Below, piece by piece: positions 1 to 7,960 of a DNA stretch of 64,000 bases. The position numbers and the translations under genes are program-made. The notes beneath the pieces were generated by a model. That model did not search any database, was not told the origin of the DNA, and was given only the letters and a program-made list of their open reading frames with translations. Position 1 is the stretch's first letter. Every line of letters begins with the position of its first letter. The stretch comes from Bacillota bacterium (GTDB taxonomy: Bacteria > Bacillota > Clostridia > Acetivibrionales > DTU013), in the NCBI GenBank assembly GCA_023412915.1, contig JAEZRE010000019.1, positions 78,089-142,088 of the forward strand, in the 5' to 3' direction.

Positions 1-54
1 CTGTTTGTCCAGCTCCTGCTGGAATACATCTGCATATACAATAGAGTTAGGCAT
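1..54 (-). CDS. Major capsid protein, N-terminal fragment (runs off window)
   Basis: The reverse strand from 54 reads MPNSIVYADVFQQELDKQ and continues out of the window. An ideal AAGGAGG-type ribosome site sits about 7 bases before the ATG. The opening residues match the usual start of Firmicutes phage major capsid proteins (MPN..-Y...-Q.ELD). The position directly after a GP20-type scaffold gene supports the call. Only 18 residues are visible. Confidence 0.65.
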   Translation of the reverse strand, partial: MPNSIVYADVFQQELDKQ

Positions 55-115
55 ACGAAATATCCTCCTTATTATGGTTTAGAGTTTTTGTTTAACTGTA
101 TTTGCCGTTTGAACC

Positions 116-718
116 TTATCTGCAGCTTAACCCGGTGCTAAAATCAGAAGCCGCCTTTTCCGTAGCAGTTTTGTTATCGTCACCGGAAGGGTTTGCTCCA
201 GATCCAGCAGCAGTTTCTCCGAACAGATAGCTTTTGGTTTCGGAAAGGTTCTTGATCTGGTCAGCCAAACCGTCTACCGTTCCGTCTTCCTTCAGGGTGA
301 TTTTGCTTTTGTCAACCAATGCAAGAATATCATCCGTGTTCTTTGCTTTGGCACCGACGGCGGCCAGCCTGACAGCAGAATCAACGACAGCTGCTTTGTA
401 TTTGCCTTCTGTTGTGCGGTTTTTCTCCTGCAGATCACCTATGGTTTTGGTCAGTTCCTCATTGCCTTTTGCCGACTTTTTAAGGTCGTCGAGCTGCGTG
501 GCAAAATCTCCCGCCTGAGTCTTGAGCGCATCCCTCTGGCTGCTGACTTCGTCAAACTGTGCCTTGCTGACATAGCCCGGATTCTTTGTGTCATCTATGA
601 TGACTGAATACCCAAGCTCCTTCAGCTTCGCCGATACATTGCCGATCGTAGCGTCAATGCCAGTCATATCCTTGAATGCATCGGCATGTTTTGTGAGAAT
701 TTCCTTGAAATCGATCAT
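116..718 (-). CDS. Phage scaffolding protein (GP20-like)
   Basis: A protein of 200 residues, highly charged and probably coiled-coil through its middle (about residues 50-110, rich in Lys, Glu, Asp, Gln). The opening segment and the GYVSKAQFDEV stretch are typical of the Phage_GP20 family, which forms the internal scaffold for procapsid assembly and is later removed. It lies between the MuF-type head gene and the capsid gene, the standard place. A weak hairpin at about 763-787 precedes it. The C-terminus is Gly/Ser/Thr-rich and probably flexible. Confidence 0.85.
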   Translation of the reverse strand: MIDFKEILTKHADAFKDMTGIDATIGNVSAKLKELGYSVIIDDTKNPGYVSKAQFDEVSSQRDALKTQAGDFATQLDDLKKSAKGNEELTKTIGDLQEKNRTTEGKYKAAVVDSAVRLAAVGAKAKNTDDILALVDKSKITLKEDGTVDGLADQIKNLSETKSYLFGETAAGSGANPSGDDNKTATEKAASDFSTGLSCR

Positions 719-818
719 TTCAATAACCTCCTGTTAACGGCATTACGCCGGAATATATATAAAAAGACATCCGGAAGGACATCTTTTCACATCTGTTATT
801 CTGAATTTGAGCAAAACT

Positions 819-850
819 AAAAAAGGACTATGCTATAGGCATATCCTTTT
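819..850 (-). terminator. Intrinsic terminator after the DUF4926-like gene
   Basis: On the minus strand AAAAGGATATGC, a short loop and GCATAGTCCTTTT form a stem with one bulged base, followed by a T run. It lies 20 bases beyond the stop of the small gene at 871-1050, so it may partly separate the terminase-portal-MuF transcript from the scaffold-capsid genes. Confidence 0.7.
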
Positions 851-870
851 AGATGGGCATATCGATTTAT

Positions 871-1050
871 TTACTTGATTACTTCGGAAATATCTGGCAG
901 GTTAACGGTTTCAAGCTGCATTTTGGTGCCGTCAATCTCAATATCATAGCCGTCGGGCAAACCCTGCTTCTTGTATATTTCAACAACATAGCCGGTTCTG
1001 CCGTCCTTCAGCTTTACGTGATCATATTGAGCTACTTTAATCGTCGACAT
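871..1050 (-). CDS. Small DUF4926-like protein, candidate immunity partner of the MuF C-terminal domain
   Basis: A 59-residue protein reading MSTIKVAQYDHVKLKDGRTG and ending DISEVIK. Its start overlaps the last 14 bases of the MuF gene, so the two are likely translationally coupled. The pattern (hydrophobic-D-V-L-K-G-G.V.EIY-...-E.D-G-...-L...D..-V) resembles DUF4926, a compact SH3-like family often found beside DUF6883 domains. As the upstream protein ends in a DUF6883-like domain, an immunity or antidote role is inferred, not shown. No signal peptide or membrane segment is present. Confidence 0.65.
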   Translation of the reverse strand: MSTIKVAQYDHVKLKDGRTGYVVEIYKKQGLPDGYDIEIDGTKMQLETVNLPDISEVIK

Positions 1051-2449
1051 GCACCGTCACCATCCTTGTACCTTCATCATCTACCATCCATCCGGTAAGC
1101 ACCTTGGCTGTCTTACCATTTGGACCGGTAATGTCCATTATTACTTCATAACGTTTTCCGTATTGATTGCTCCCTTTATACTTCGCCGCGGCGGATGAAA
1201 TATTATTTTTTATCGCATCCTTCAGGATGATGTAATTATCCTGATTGAATCCCAATGCTTTCAGGAATGCTTCAGCTTTGTTCTTATCCTTTAGGGGATT
1301 GAGACTGTACTTCAGGAACTTAGCATCATCTATTACCGCTTTTTCATGCCCCGGCAGCAGCTTATCTTTATCACCAATTATATCACCGTTTTTTTCCTTT
1401 TGCAAAAACTCTTTGTATGCCTGATGTAAGCTATCCCATCTTTCGCCTGCAGTCTTCTTGACTCGCATGAACCCTTGAAAAGAACCTGGCGTTTCATCCG
1501 GAAGAACAAGCCGCATCTTTTCCCAGAGTCGCCTGTTATCCCGGAGTATTTTCTTTTGTTTTTGAACCATGTTATATATGTCGACCTGCTTCTGGCTCCT
1601 GGGATCAAGGTCAAATGATCTGCGGCTTAATTCACGGTCTCCTTCAGGATCGTCTGCCAGCTCAGGGATATATGGAATCAAAACATGGCTGCAGTTTGGG
1701 TGAACATTTGCATATGCTCCCGAAAAAGCAACGCTCAGAGGCGGGTATCTTGTATCATTCCCGGATATGCTATAAACGCGCCCTTGCATGACAGCGCATA
1801 TCGGGCAGCTGGTATTATGGCTGCTCATTTTGACCAGGTCATACCCAAGTGATGTAAGCTGGTTTAGTGTGGCCGTATTGGTTGCTTCTCTGGTCTTACT
1901 TCTGGCTACTACCGAAGCGTAGGCATTCAGTGACATTGTCCGGCCATTTTTACTCAATATGCCGGTGATACCATCCTCGGAAAGCTTTTTAACCAGGTTC
2001 TTTTTACACTCAAGAACAGTCTGGCCGGTTGCGATCTTCTGCATAACAGCATCCCTTATAGATTGCTGCAGGGAACCGGATATACTTTCACGGACAAATG
2101 AGTTTGCACCGTGCAGCTCATCCAGTGTTTCCTCCATAAGAACATTTATTGCATCCGTATGGAGCTGCGCAAAAGAAGCATCAACTGTAGGAATACCGCG
2201 ATCATTCAACCATTTGTTAACATCACTAATGCCAGCCTGATACTTTTCCGGTAGTGTTTCCTTCACCCAGGCTTCAGCTTGTTTGTCCAGATCCTTCAGA
2301 ATAGCCGTAACCTGACTTAAAAGGCTTTTTTGGTACCATGTAACATTTCCCTTGGCTTCTTTGGTTGCTATAGTGTCTATCAAAGCCTGCTGAGCTTTTG
2401 TATATACCTCAATCAGCTTCTGGGCCTCCAAAAGAGAATTCTCCGGCAT
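1037..2449 (-). CDS. MuF-type phage minor capsid protein with C-terminal DUF6883-like domain
   Basis: A 470-residue protein. Residues about 1-290 match the phage minor capsid protein 2 / MuF group: a helical N-terminus, an SHNTSCPICAVMQGRVYSI Cys motif and a later H-P-N-C-S-H motif, features of the SPP1 Gp7/Mu gpF head-morphogenesis fold. Residues about 360-470 form a separate domain with LLPGHEKAVID, KAEAFLKALGF, YGKRYEV and TGPNGKTAKVLTGW, the hallmarks of DUF6883. This domain is often carried on MuF and other secreted or injected proteins and is suspected to be a toxin. The gene follows the portal gene by 6 bases and overlaps the DUF4926-like gene. Confidence 0.88.
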   Translation of the reverse strand: MPENSLLEAQKLIEVYTKAQQALIDTIATKEAKGNVTWYQKSLLSQVTAILKDLDKQAEAWVKETLPEKYQAGISDVNKWLNDRGIPTVDASFAQLHTDAINVLMEETLDELHGANSFVRESISGSLQQSIRDAVMQKIATGQTVLECKKNLVKKLSEDGITGILSKNGRTMSLNAYASVVARSKTREATNTATLNQLTSLGYDLVKMSSHNTSCPICAVMQGRVYSISGNDTRYPPLSVAFSGAYANVHPNCSHVLIPYIPELADDPEGDRELSRRSFDLDPRSQKQVDIYNMVQKQKKILRDNRRLWEKMRLVLPDETPGSFQGFMRVKKTAGERWDSLHQAYKEFLQKEKNGDIIGDKDKLLPGHEKAVIDDAKFLKYSLNPLKDKNKAEAFLKALGFNQDNYIILKDAIKNNISSAAAKYKGSNQYGKRYEVIMDITGPNGKTAKVLTGWMVDDEGTRMVTVHVDD

Positions 2450-2455
2450 TATTCA

Positions 2456-3847
2456 TCACGCCCCATTATTTGAAAACGGGGGAGTAGATAAAGGATTGGC
2501 GGCTTCATCTTCTGCTATACGCTCCATCTCTTCATCAACTTCCGTATCCGTCATATTGTCAAGACGCTTGATTGCTGTTCGGCGGCTGATGGTTTTTTCT
2601 CCACCGGATGCTCCTGTTCGTATACCCATGATTTCAGCTTCCTCACGGTCATCCCTCGGCAAGCCATCCTTCCAGAATATTGTTATAGGCTTCTTTGTAA
2701 GATCTGAAGCTTTATTGATCTTACTGCAGAGCCGTACAGCTTTTTTGAGTGCCGGGTCCATGTTCATCCGGATGCGCTGCGTCTTTGCAAGGGCTGCCAT
2801 CATTAATCGTCTTAACGCCGATCCCGATTCCGCTAACCCTTGCTTAAGGTCACCGAAGCATGCAGCTGATGTTTCGGAAATGATATATAACTGGTTCAGC
2901 AAAAAGTCGAGTTCCTTCCAGTTACTTTCAAGCTGTGCATCCCACACCAGATAACCTGGCTTTTCTCCTCCCTGGGAAACAGGGAAGAACTTGCCGCCGC
3001 CCTTGAAAACCGTCTGTCCTGTATGTTCGTCGACTTCCAACGCGCTTTCATCACCGTACATGTTCGGATCGGAATGCTTATCTAATATCCTGCTGATCTG
3101 GGCAATCCGTATTTCTATTTCCTGCAGGATGCTATCCAGATCGGCGTAATCATCAAAGCCATAGATGCTTTCACTGGTCATCGTATTATGCACCGGTATG
3201 ACAGCGAAGTCATCAAGGTCTGTCTCAACTGTCTTTTCTTCCTGGACAACTGACTTGATTTTTGCTTCATCCAGCAGAAAAACCTTCTCACGGTATTTTC
3301 CTACCTCATGTATTTGCACCTTCAGGTATTCTTTTTGTTTTCCTTCAGGTCCTTCCTTATATGTCCAAGCCAGAACATGATAAAGGACATTTTTGATATT
3401 GTCTTTGTCAACCACCGGGAACCAAATTCGCGGAGGAGATGAACTAATAACGCCGCGCTTGCCATTGTTATAGATATTGAACAGGCCGTCACCATACCGG
3501 CTGATGTCGATCGTGATTTCATGGGCAAGGTTTATCAGGCTATTATCTTCAATAATCCTATCAGCATCCTGCTGCTCGGTTGAACCTTCCTTACCGACTG
3601 TAATCTTGGGAGGCTCCGACAACAACAGGTCTGCCCAGAGCAAGGAAAGCCTTTTATGCCAGTTCAGAATGATCTCCAGAGTTGCCTTCTTGTCATCCCG
3701 TAGGAGCCTGACCCAATCCTTGTAGACCTCATTATGTTTTCCTTCAAACAACGCCCGGTTCTCTTTATATTTTTGCAGCCTATCCGTTTCACCTTTAGGT
3801 GGCCACGGCTGACCTATGTTTAAAAATGTTAAATCCGTAAGCATCAA
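2456..3847 (-). CDS. Phage portal protein (SPP1 Gp6-like)
   Basis: A 463-residue protein that would form the dodecameric portal ring through which DNA is packaged and ejected. The N-terminal QKYKENRALFEGKH region, the central YGDGLFNIYNNGKRGVI segment and the tail with acidic EEMERIAEDEAA pattern fit the SPP1-type portal family in sequence and length. The family differs from the DUF935 portal of phage Mu, showing that the head module was exchanged. It lies 12 bases after the terminase stop and 6 before MuF, consistent with a packed head operon. Confidence 0.88.
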   Translation of the reverse strand: MMLTDLTFLNIGQPWPPKGETDRLQKYKENRALFEGKHNEVYKDWVRLLRDDKKATLEIILNWHKRLSLLWADLLLSEPPKITVGKEGSTEQQDADRIIEDNSLINLAHEITIDISRYGDGLFNIYNNGKRGVISSSPPRIWFPVVDKDNIKNVLYHVLAWTYKEGPEGKQKEYLKVQIHEVGKYREKVFLLDEAKIKSVVQEEKTVETDLDDFAVIPVHNTMTSESIYGFDDYADLDSILQEIEIRIAQISRILDKHSDPNMYGDESALEVDEHTGQTVFKGGGKFFPVSQGGEKPGYLVWDAQLESNWKELDFLLNQLYIISETSAACFGDLKQGLAESGSALRRLMMAALAKTQRIRMNMDPALKKAVRLCSKINKASDLTKKPITIFWKDGLPRDDREEAEIMGIRTGASGGEKTISRRTAIKRLDNMTDTEVDEEMERIAEDEAANPLSTPPFSNNGA

Positions 3848-3859
3848 ATCACGCTCCTA

Positions 3860-5377
3860 TTACCATCCTGAAGGTTTATTTATAACACCCCGCTTGTTGC
3901 GCTTGCCCTGGATCATCTCTGCCAAGCCGGTCGTTCCATCAGGAGCATCGTCGTGTTTATTCTTGCCTTCACGCTGGTAGCCGCACATGTCTTTGTAGTA
4001 CTCAGGCCAGCGTTCAGCCCAATTCCATGGGAAATAGATATGTTCCATGACAAACGTGCTTCCTGACAATATCCTTGATATCTTGTTGGCCGACTGATGA
4101 AACCACCGTATAATGACCCTCCTGGTTTTGTATACCGTAAATATGATACGCTCGACATTTCGCGCAAAGCCTCTACCGCCATTATTGCTTTCGAACATGG
4201 CAAGGTTGACCTTGTTTTCAACCAGCATTTTGGCGGTGGCCGGTTCGGTAATCTCCATTCCGGCACCGGAATAATAGAGATCGATAACAAAACCTTCTCC
4301 TTTGTATTCTATGGCGCAAATGGATAAAAGCTTGTCCGATCCTTCATCCGCCGTATCGGTATAGTTAATGATCCTGTCATAGACCGGGTTCCCTTTATCG
4401 TCTCGTGGAAGATCCTTGTACGTCTTGAAATATGAATACAGTCTGCCTTTGGCGTCCACCGGCTCCTGCTGGTAATTCGCCAGGGCGATCTCCGGGGACA
4501 TCTTGCCAGGCTTGGTCTTGTCCGTATAGCTTGCGAAACTTAATATCTCAGGACAAAGCATTTCGCCGGTCTTAAAATCTATGACTGCCTTCAGTTTCAT
4601 TTCAAACCATTCGTCAGGTTCTATCTCAAGGAGCCGACCGCAGATATCCTTAGTACTCCACCTGGTCATAATGATGATCTGGATCGAGCCTTCCTCGAGA
4701 CGTGACAACCAGGTGTCGTTATACCATTCCCAATGTCCCTGCAGCAAAGTTTCATTATGGGCTTCATCCGCTGTCTTTATCTGGTCATCGATGATACCGA
4801 TTTTACAGCCGATACCGGTAACAGTTCCGTTGAAGCTTGTTGCAAGATAGTTAAAAAACTGGCCTTCCAATGACCAGAGGCTTGCAGCTGAATCACCGTA
4901 TTTGATATGGGTAGTGGGGAAGATATCATTAAAAATGACTCTTTTGGGGTCAAGCTTCGTTTCGTCTATACCATCACGAACCGCCTTACCGAATCGGGTC
5001 GAAAGTGTTTCATTGTACGAACAGGTTATTATTGTATTTTCATTGTTCTTTCCCAGAACCCATTGCGAAAACAGAGAAGCCGTAAAGGATTTATAGTGCC
5101 GGGGAGGGACGTTCAACATCATTTTTTTGCAGACTATATATCCTTCAAGGCCATCTGTGGTTTCAACGATCTGCCAGGCACCGTCTTTTCCGAACTTAAT
5201 TATTCTGCCTTCATAAAGAGCCTGGAAGGTATCGCATATCCGTTTCTGATATGGCCGGGATTCTTTATAATGTTTTGGGTACCGCAGCTTGCAATATTCC
5301 CAAAAGCTTTCTTCAGCTTTCCGGTATTCATCCTTTATGGAATTGTCGTTCTTGACCAGGCTTTCTAAAAGACTCAT
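3860..5377 (-). CDS. Phage terminase large subunit
   Basis: ATP-driven DNA packaging motor with a nuclease domain. The N-terminal ATPase part shows a Walker A-like VPPRHYKS (usual PPRHGKS, here Tyr replaces Gly), a Walker B IGIIDDQ and TRWSTKDICGRL. The C-terminal nuclease part contains YTDTADEGSDKL and an ESNNGGRGFARN segment. The start is placed at 5377 (MSLLESLV), because a TAAGGAGT ribosome site lies 8 bases upstream. An in-frame ATG at 5419 has no such site. The long untranslated stretch before it (5378-5804) is described separately. Length about 505 residues, normal for the family. Confidence 0.92.
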   Translation of the reverse strand: MSLLESLVKNDNSIKDEYRKAEESFWEYCKLRYPKHYKESRPYQKRICDTFQALYEGRIIKFGKDGAWQIVETTDGLEGYIVCKKMMLNVPPRHYKSFTASLFSQWVLGKNNENTIITCSYNETLSTRFGKAVRDGIDETKLDPKRVIFNDIFPTTHIKYGDSAASLWSLEGQFFNYLATSFNGTVTGIGCKIGIIDDQIKTADEAHNETLLQGHWEWYNDTWLSRLEEGSIQIIIMTRWSTKDICGRLLEIEPDEWFEMKLKAVIDFKTGEMLCPEILSFASYTDKTKPGKMSPEIALANYQQEPVDAKGRLYSYFKTYKDLPRDDKGNPVYDRIINYTDTADEGSDKLLSICAIEYKGEGFVIDLYYSGAGMEITEPATAKMLVENKVNLAMFESNNGGRGFARNVERIIFTVYKTRRVIIRWFHQSANKISRILSGSTFVMEHIYFPWNWAERWPEYYKDMCGYQREGKNKHDDAPDGTTGLAEMIQGKRNKRGVINKPSGW

Positions 5378-5430
5378 TTCTGACAACTCCTTATGTAAGA
5401 TTGGACCATAATCAACCATTTCAACGGGAA

Positions 5431-5456
5431 CCCCGTTATAACGCGTTATAACGGGG
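5431..5456. repeat. Perfect 26-bp palindrome before the terminase gene
   Basis: CCCCGTTATAACG is followed directly by its reverse complement, with no spacer. The inner 10-mer CGTTATAACG also occurs at 19079-19088 near the prophage end, there preceded by TAACGGGG, the same letters as the outer part of this palindrome. The site is a good candidate for a dimeric phage DNA-binding protein, or could act as an RNA hairpin in the leader of the head operon. Confidence 0.75.
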
Positions 5457-5536
5457 GTAAAATCGAAAAATGGTGTATTTTATTAAAGAAATGGCAAAAT
5501 CGATTTTAAGGGCTTTCAAATTTATATCGTTCAAAT

Positions 5537-5567
5537 TGAAAAAAGGATCTCCCGGCAGACCCTTTTT
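5537..5567 (-). terminator. Intrinsic terminator inside the head-operon leader
   Basis: On the minus strand AAAAAGGGTCT, a GCCGGG loop and AGATCCTTTTTT form a GC-closed stem with a six-T tail. It lies after the NusG-paralogue gene and before the terminase gene, so transcription would have to pass it to reach the portal, MuF and capsid genes. This is the arrangement expected of a target for processive antitermination. Confidence 0.75.
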
Positions 5568-5804
5568 ACAGCTACGAATTCAATTTTAAGTTTATCGAGT
5601 GTTTCTTGTGCTTTGCATTATCCTTAGTATTTTTACGCGGGTACCGCTACCGGGGGACGGTACCCATTTTCTTTGGTACCATTTTGGGCAGGCTTCGCCA
5701 TCCGGGCGATAACCCGGTAAGGAGTGGCCTGTAACATCCTCACTATTGACATGCGACGAGTCAAGCATGTAATAGCTTGGATTTTGTAAAGGGGGTATAT
5801 CGGA
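5568..5804 (-). promoter_or_regulatory. Structured leader between NusG paralogue and terminase
   Basis: About 240 bases without a convincing coding frame. The stretch 5640-5731 is rich in self-complementarity: CAGGC/GCCTG (5727-5731 with 5689-5693) encloses CCGGG/CCCGG, and three GGTACC palindromes lie at 5640, 5659 and 5675. The 70-codon open frame overlapping this area lacks a ribosome site and extends into the NusG gene, so it is not counted. The likely role is an RNA element acted on by the neighbouring NusG paralogue. This is inference from layout. Confidence 0.5.
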
Positions 5805-6308
5805 TCAATCGACTTTCGAGATGTCGACGATTCCCAGTTCAACAATTCGTGGCTCTCCCATCAGGGAGATGTTTACTTTTGCCCTGAACCTTCTTGCATC
5901 AACCTTGACTATCTGGCCTTCCATTCCTGCAAGCGGCCCGGAGGCAACACATATCTTGTTTCCAATATGGTAGATCTCTGATAAGCCAAGCGGATCTCCA
6001 TCATTACTAAGTCGGAGAATTACCTGCATTTCATCCAGCGGAACCGGATCGGGCTTTCCTGATCCGAGTATCCGGATCACTGAAGGTATGGCTGTGAGCT
6101 TATAATATAGGTCTGTTTCCATAAAAGCATTTATGAAAACGTAGCCGGGTAACAGGTTCCTGGAGACTTCCTTCCACTTACCATTTATACGTTCCCTGAG
6201 TATCCTTTCGGGTACCAGGCTGACAACTCCGGGAAGATCCCTGTTCAGTACAGCTTTTGTATCATGCTCTCTGCCTGTTTTTACATGAAGGACATACCAA
6301 TCATTCAT
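5805..6308 (-). CDS. Phage-encoded NusG paralogue (RfaH/LoaP-type antiterminator)
   Basis: A 167-residue protein with the NusG N-terminal domain (WYVLHVKTGREHDTKAVL, later LLPGYVFINAFME and IRILGSGKPDPVPL) and a C-terminal KOW domain (GPLAGMEGQIVKVDA). NusG factors bind RNA polymerase at the beta'-clamp. Short specialised paralogues such as RfaH and LoaP suppress termination at chosen operons. The gene lies inside the packaging cluster, overlapping the Gp27-like gene by 8 bases, and directly precedes a structured leader with a terminator. A role in antitermination of the long head/tail transcript is inferred. The host's housekeeping nusG would lie in a secE-nusG-rpl cluster, which is absent here. 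Confidence 0.9.
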   Translation of the reverse strand: MNDWYVLHVKTGREHDTKAVLNRDLPGVVSLVPERILRERINGKWKEVSRNLLPGYVFINAFMETDLYYKLTAIPSVIRILGSGKPDPVPLDEMQVILRLSNDGDPLGLSEIYHIGNKICVASGPLAGMEGQIVKVDARRFRAKVNISLMGEPRIVELGIVDISKVD

Positions 6309-6879
6309 CTTCGCTGCCCTCGATCTTCTTCATGACCTTGTCTTCAACACGATCAGTGAGTTCAATCATCTTTGCCAGCAGCTCAGGCTCATTCTGCAGC
6401 TCGTTTTTAAGTTCAAGCTTAACTTCATTGATTGCCTTGTGATAATGCTTGTTCAATTCCGTCCGGATCTTTTCCTTATATGCTGCAGTACGGCTGATCG
6501 CCACCATCAATCGTCCAGCCTTGTCCGGCTCCATTTCGTCGATCTCTTCCTGAGCAACGGCCATTTTCTTTATCAGCAGGTCCATAAGTATGAATAACCC
6601 AGCATCTGTATAATCAGTTTCCGGGTTATTTTTCACCGCATTGACCAACACTTTGGTCTGGGCCTGAGCTTCCATCATTCTGTTTAAAACCGCACCTTGG
6701 CGTATTGCATATCGGCCTATCGATGACCGGCTGATTTCATATCCTTTTTTCGCGATTTCTTCAGCAATTTCGCTATAGGTAATATTTACGTTTGCCAACC
6801 GCTCATCGACGATGCTCCTTACTTCATCCGGCAGTTCATCAATGCGCGATTTGTTCCTGGTGCGCTGTCTTTTCTTCAT
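6301..6879 (-). CDS. Mu Gp27-like protein (DUF3486), probable small terminase
   Basis: A 192-residue protein with RIDELPDEVRSIVDERL, a predicted helix-turn-helix at ITYSEIAEEIAKKGYEISRSSIGRY, and a long helical C-terminus. This matches DUF3486/Gp27 of Mu-like phages, thought to be the small terminase subunit that recognises the packaging start. It overlaps the preceding gene by one base and the NusG paralogue by eight, indicating a tightly coupled transcript. Confidence 0.85.
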   Translation of the reverse strand: MKKRQRTRNKSRIDELPDEVRSIVDERLANVNITYSEIAEEIAKKGYEISRSSIGRYAIRQGAVLNRMMEAQAQTKVLVNAVKNNPETDYTDAGLFILMDLLIKKMAVAQEEIDEMEPDKAGRLMVAISRTAAYKEKIRTELNKHYHKAINEVKLELKNELQNEPELLAKMIELTDRVEDKVMKKIEGSEDE

Positions 6880-7187
6880 TAGATATCAACTCCCGGATCG
6901 CTGTTTGTTCCTTCAAGAAGATCAACACCTATGGCGGTCAGTTCGACCATTGCATCATCGGCCATCTCCATCAGGTTGCCTTCCTTTGTCCGTATGTAGC
7001 CTTTGTCCTCAAGGTAGGCAAGGACTTTCTGTGTATCAGCTGTAATGGTAAGACCCCGTTCCAGGAGAGCACCCTTGAGGCTCCGGATCGTAATAGGGGA
7101 AGGGTAAAACAATGCCAGGCTTCTCAATACGACTCCTCTGAACTGCCTATTTTTCAGAGCCTGAATCTTATCGATGTTTTCCATCAT
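6879..7187 (-). CDS. Mu Gp26-like phage protein
   Basis: A 102-residue protein with a probable winged-helix pattern (SPITIRSLKGALLERGLTI followed by VLAYLEDKGYIRTKEG). Its size, position before Gp27 and helix pattern match the small Gp26/VpaChn25_0724-type proteins of Mu-like phages, whose function is unknown. It overlaps both neighbours by 1-4 bases. Confidence 0.65.
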   Translation of the reverse strand: MMENIDKIQALKNRQFRGVVLRSLALFYPSPITIRSLKGALLERGLTITADTQKVLAYLEDKGYIRTKEGNLMEMADDAMVELTAIGVDLLEGTNSDPGVDI

Positions 7188-7510
7188 GATTCGCAGTCAC
7201 TTCCTTTCTTGGTTATGCAGTCATATATCTTGTCAAGCTTCCGGTCGAAATTGGTCATAGCCCGAATGAATTCATCCCTGGTGACAAAGTTGAAAGGCAT
7301 TTCGGCTTTATACTTGTTGTAATCATCCTTCAGCTCAGTCAGCTTTTTTTCGAGGTCCTGCTTGGTTTCCTTGATTTCGGATTTATTAGCCGTGTCAGCA
7401 TCATCCAGCCTTTTCAGTTCCCGTTTAATAAAGAATCCGAATATTGCTATGGCCAAAGTACATATGATCTGGAAAATGACTGTAATAGAAATTCCGCTCG
7501 TGCCTGACAT
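7184..7510 (-). CDS. Membrane-anchored coiled-coil phage protein (DUF2730-like)
   Basis: A 108-residue protein with one N-terminal membrane segment (about residues 9-28) followed by a charged coiled coil. The layout fits DUF2730/Mu Gp25-type proteins that open the late cluster of Mu-like phages. The assignment rests on architecture and position, not on strong motif identity. A holin or lysis-related role is possible but not shown. The stop overlaps the next start by four bases. Confidence 0.6.
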   Translation of the reverse strand: MSGTSGISITVIFQIICTLAIAIFGFFIKRELKRLDDADTANKSEIKETKQDLEKKLTELKDDYNKYKAEMPFNFVTRDEFIRAMTNFDRKLDKIYDCITKKGSDCES

Positions 7511-7535
7511 CTTGCACCTCGTTTTTAAGCAAAAT

Positions 7536-7565
7536 AAAAAATCCTAGCTGTTATACTAGGATTTT
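7536..7565 (-). terminator. Intrinsic terminator after the mor gene
   Basis: On the minus strand AAAATCCTAG, an 8-base loop and CTAGGATTTTTT form a clear stem with T tail. It separates the middle transcript ending in mor from the late cluster beginning at 7510. Confidence 0.8.
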
Positions 7566-7588
7566 ACATGTGACGCCGGGTACTGTGA

Positions 7589-7613
7589 ATTGTACATGAC
7601 AATGACTTTGTCA
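7589..7613 (-). promoter_or_regulatory. Candidate Mor-dependent promoter/dyad
   Basis: Overlapping the mor stop codon is a dyad TGACA-N7-TGTCA (7597-7613). Just downstream on the minus strand lies TACAAT (7594-7589), a plausible -10 box, with no well-spaced -35. Mor-family activators bind dyads next to promoters lacking a good -35, so this could drive the late cluster. One caution: the terminator at 7536-7565 would lie between this start and the late genes. Confidence 0.35.
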
Positions 7614-7922
7614 AAGAGACATGGACATCTGACCTTCGATAGGAACATCCTTTATTCCTTCAACCCACCTGTAAACCGTACGTTCCGAGACACCGTACTT
7701 TTTAACAAGAGATTTGATGTTATATCCGTTGTATTCTTCCTTGATCCTTCTACATACCCAGTCTGACAATAGCTCCTGAGTCTGCGGGATATAATATCCG
7801 GAACCTCCCATGATTTCACACAGCTTTATTAAGTTCTCCAAACCAATTATCTCAGCATACTGTCTGTGCTGCGGCGGGAGATCATCAATATTCACTTGCG
7901 AAACTAGTTCTTTTATTTTCAC
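7611..7922 (-). CDS. mor: Mor-family middle-operon transcription activator
   Basis: A 103-residue protein with N-terminal dimerisation helices (DDLPPQHRQYAEIIGLENL), the conserved GGSGYYIPQ strand and a C-terminal helix-turn-helix (NIKSLVKKYGVSERTVYRWV). These are the hallmarks of the Mor/C family of Mu. Mor binds next to the middle promoter and recruits RNA polymerase once early replication genes are expressed. It lies at the junction of the early and packaging genes. Confidence 0.88.
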   Translation of the reverse strand: MKIKELVSQVNIDDLPPQHRQYAEIIGLENLIKLCEIMGGSGYYIPQTQELLSDWVCRRIKEEYNGYNIKSLVKKYGVSERTVYRWVEGIKDVPIEGQMSMSL

Positions 7923-7960
7923 GTATATTACCCCCTTTATACCTTACAGTTTCAATTCTG

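Noticed and set aside
5633..5845. 70-codon frame in the leader of the head operon
   Set aside because: It overlaps the NusG-like gene end, has no ribosome site and covers the hairpin region; treated as RNA structure instead.
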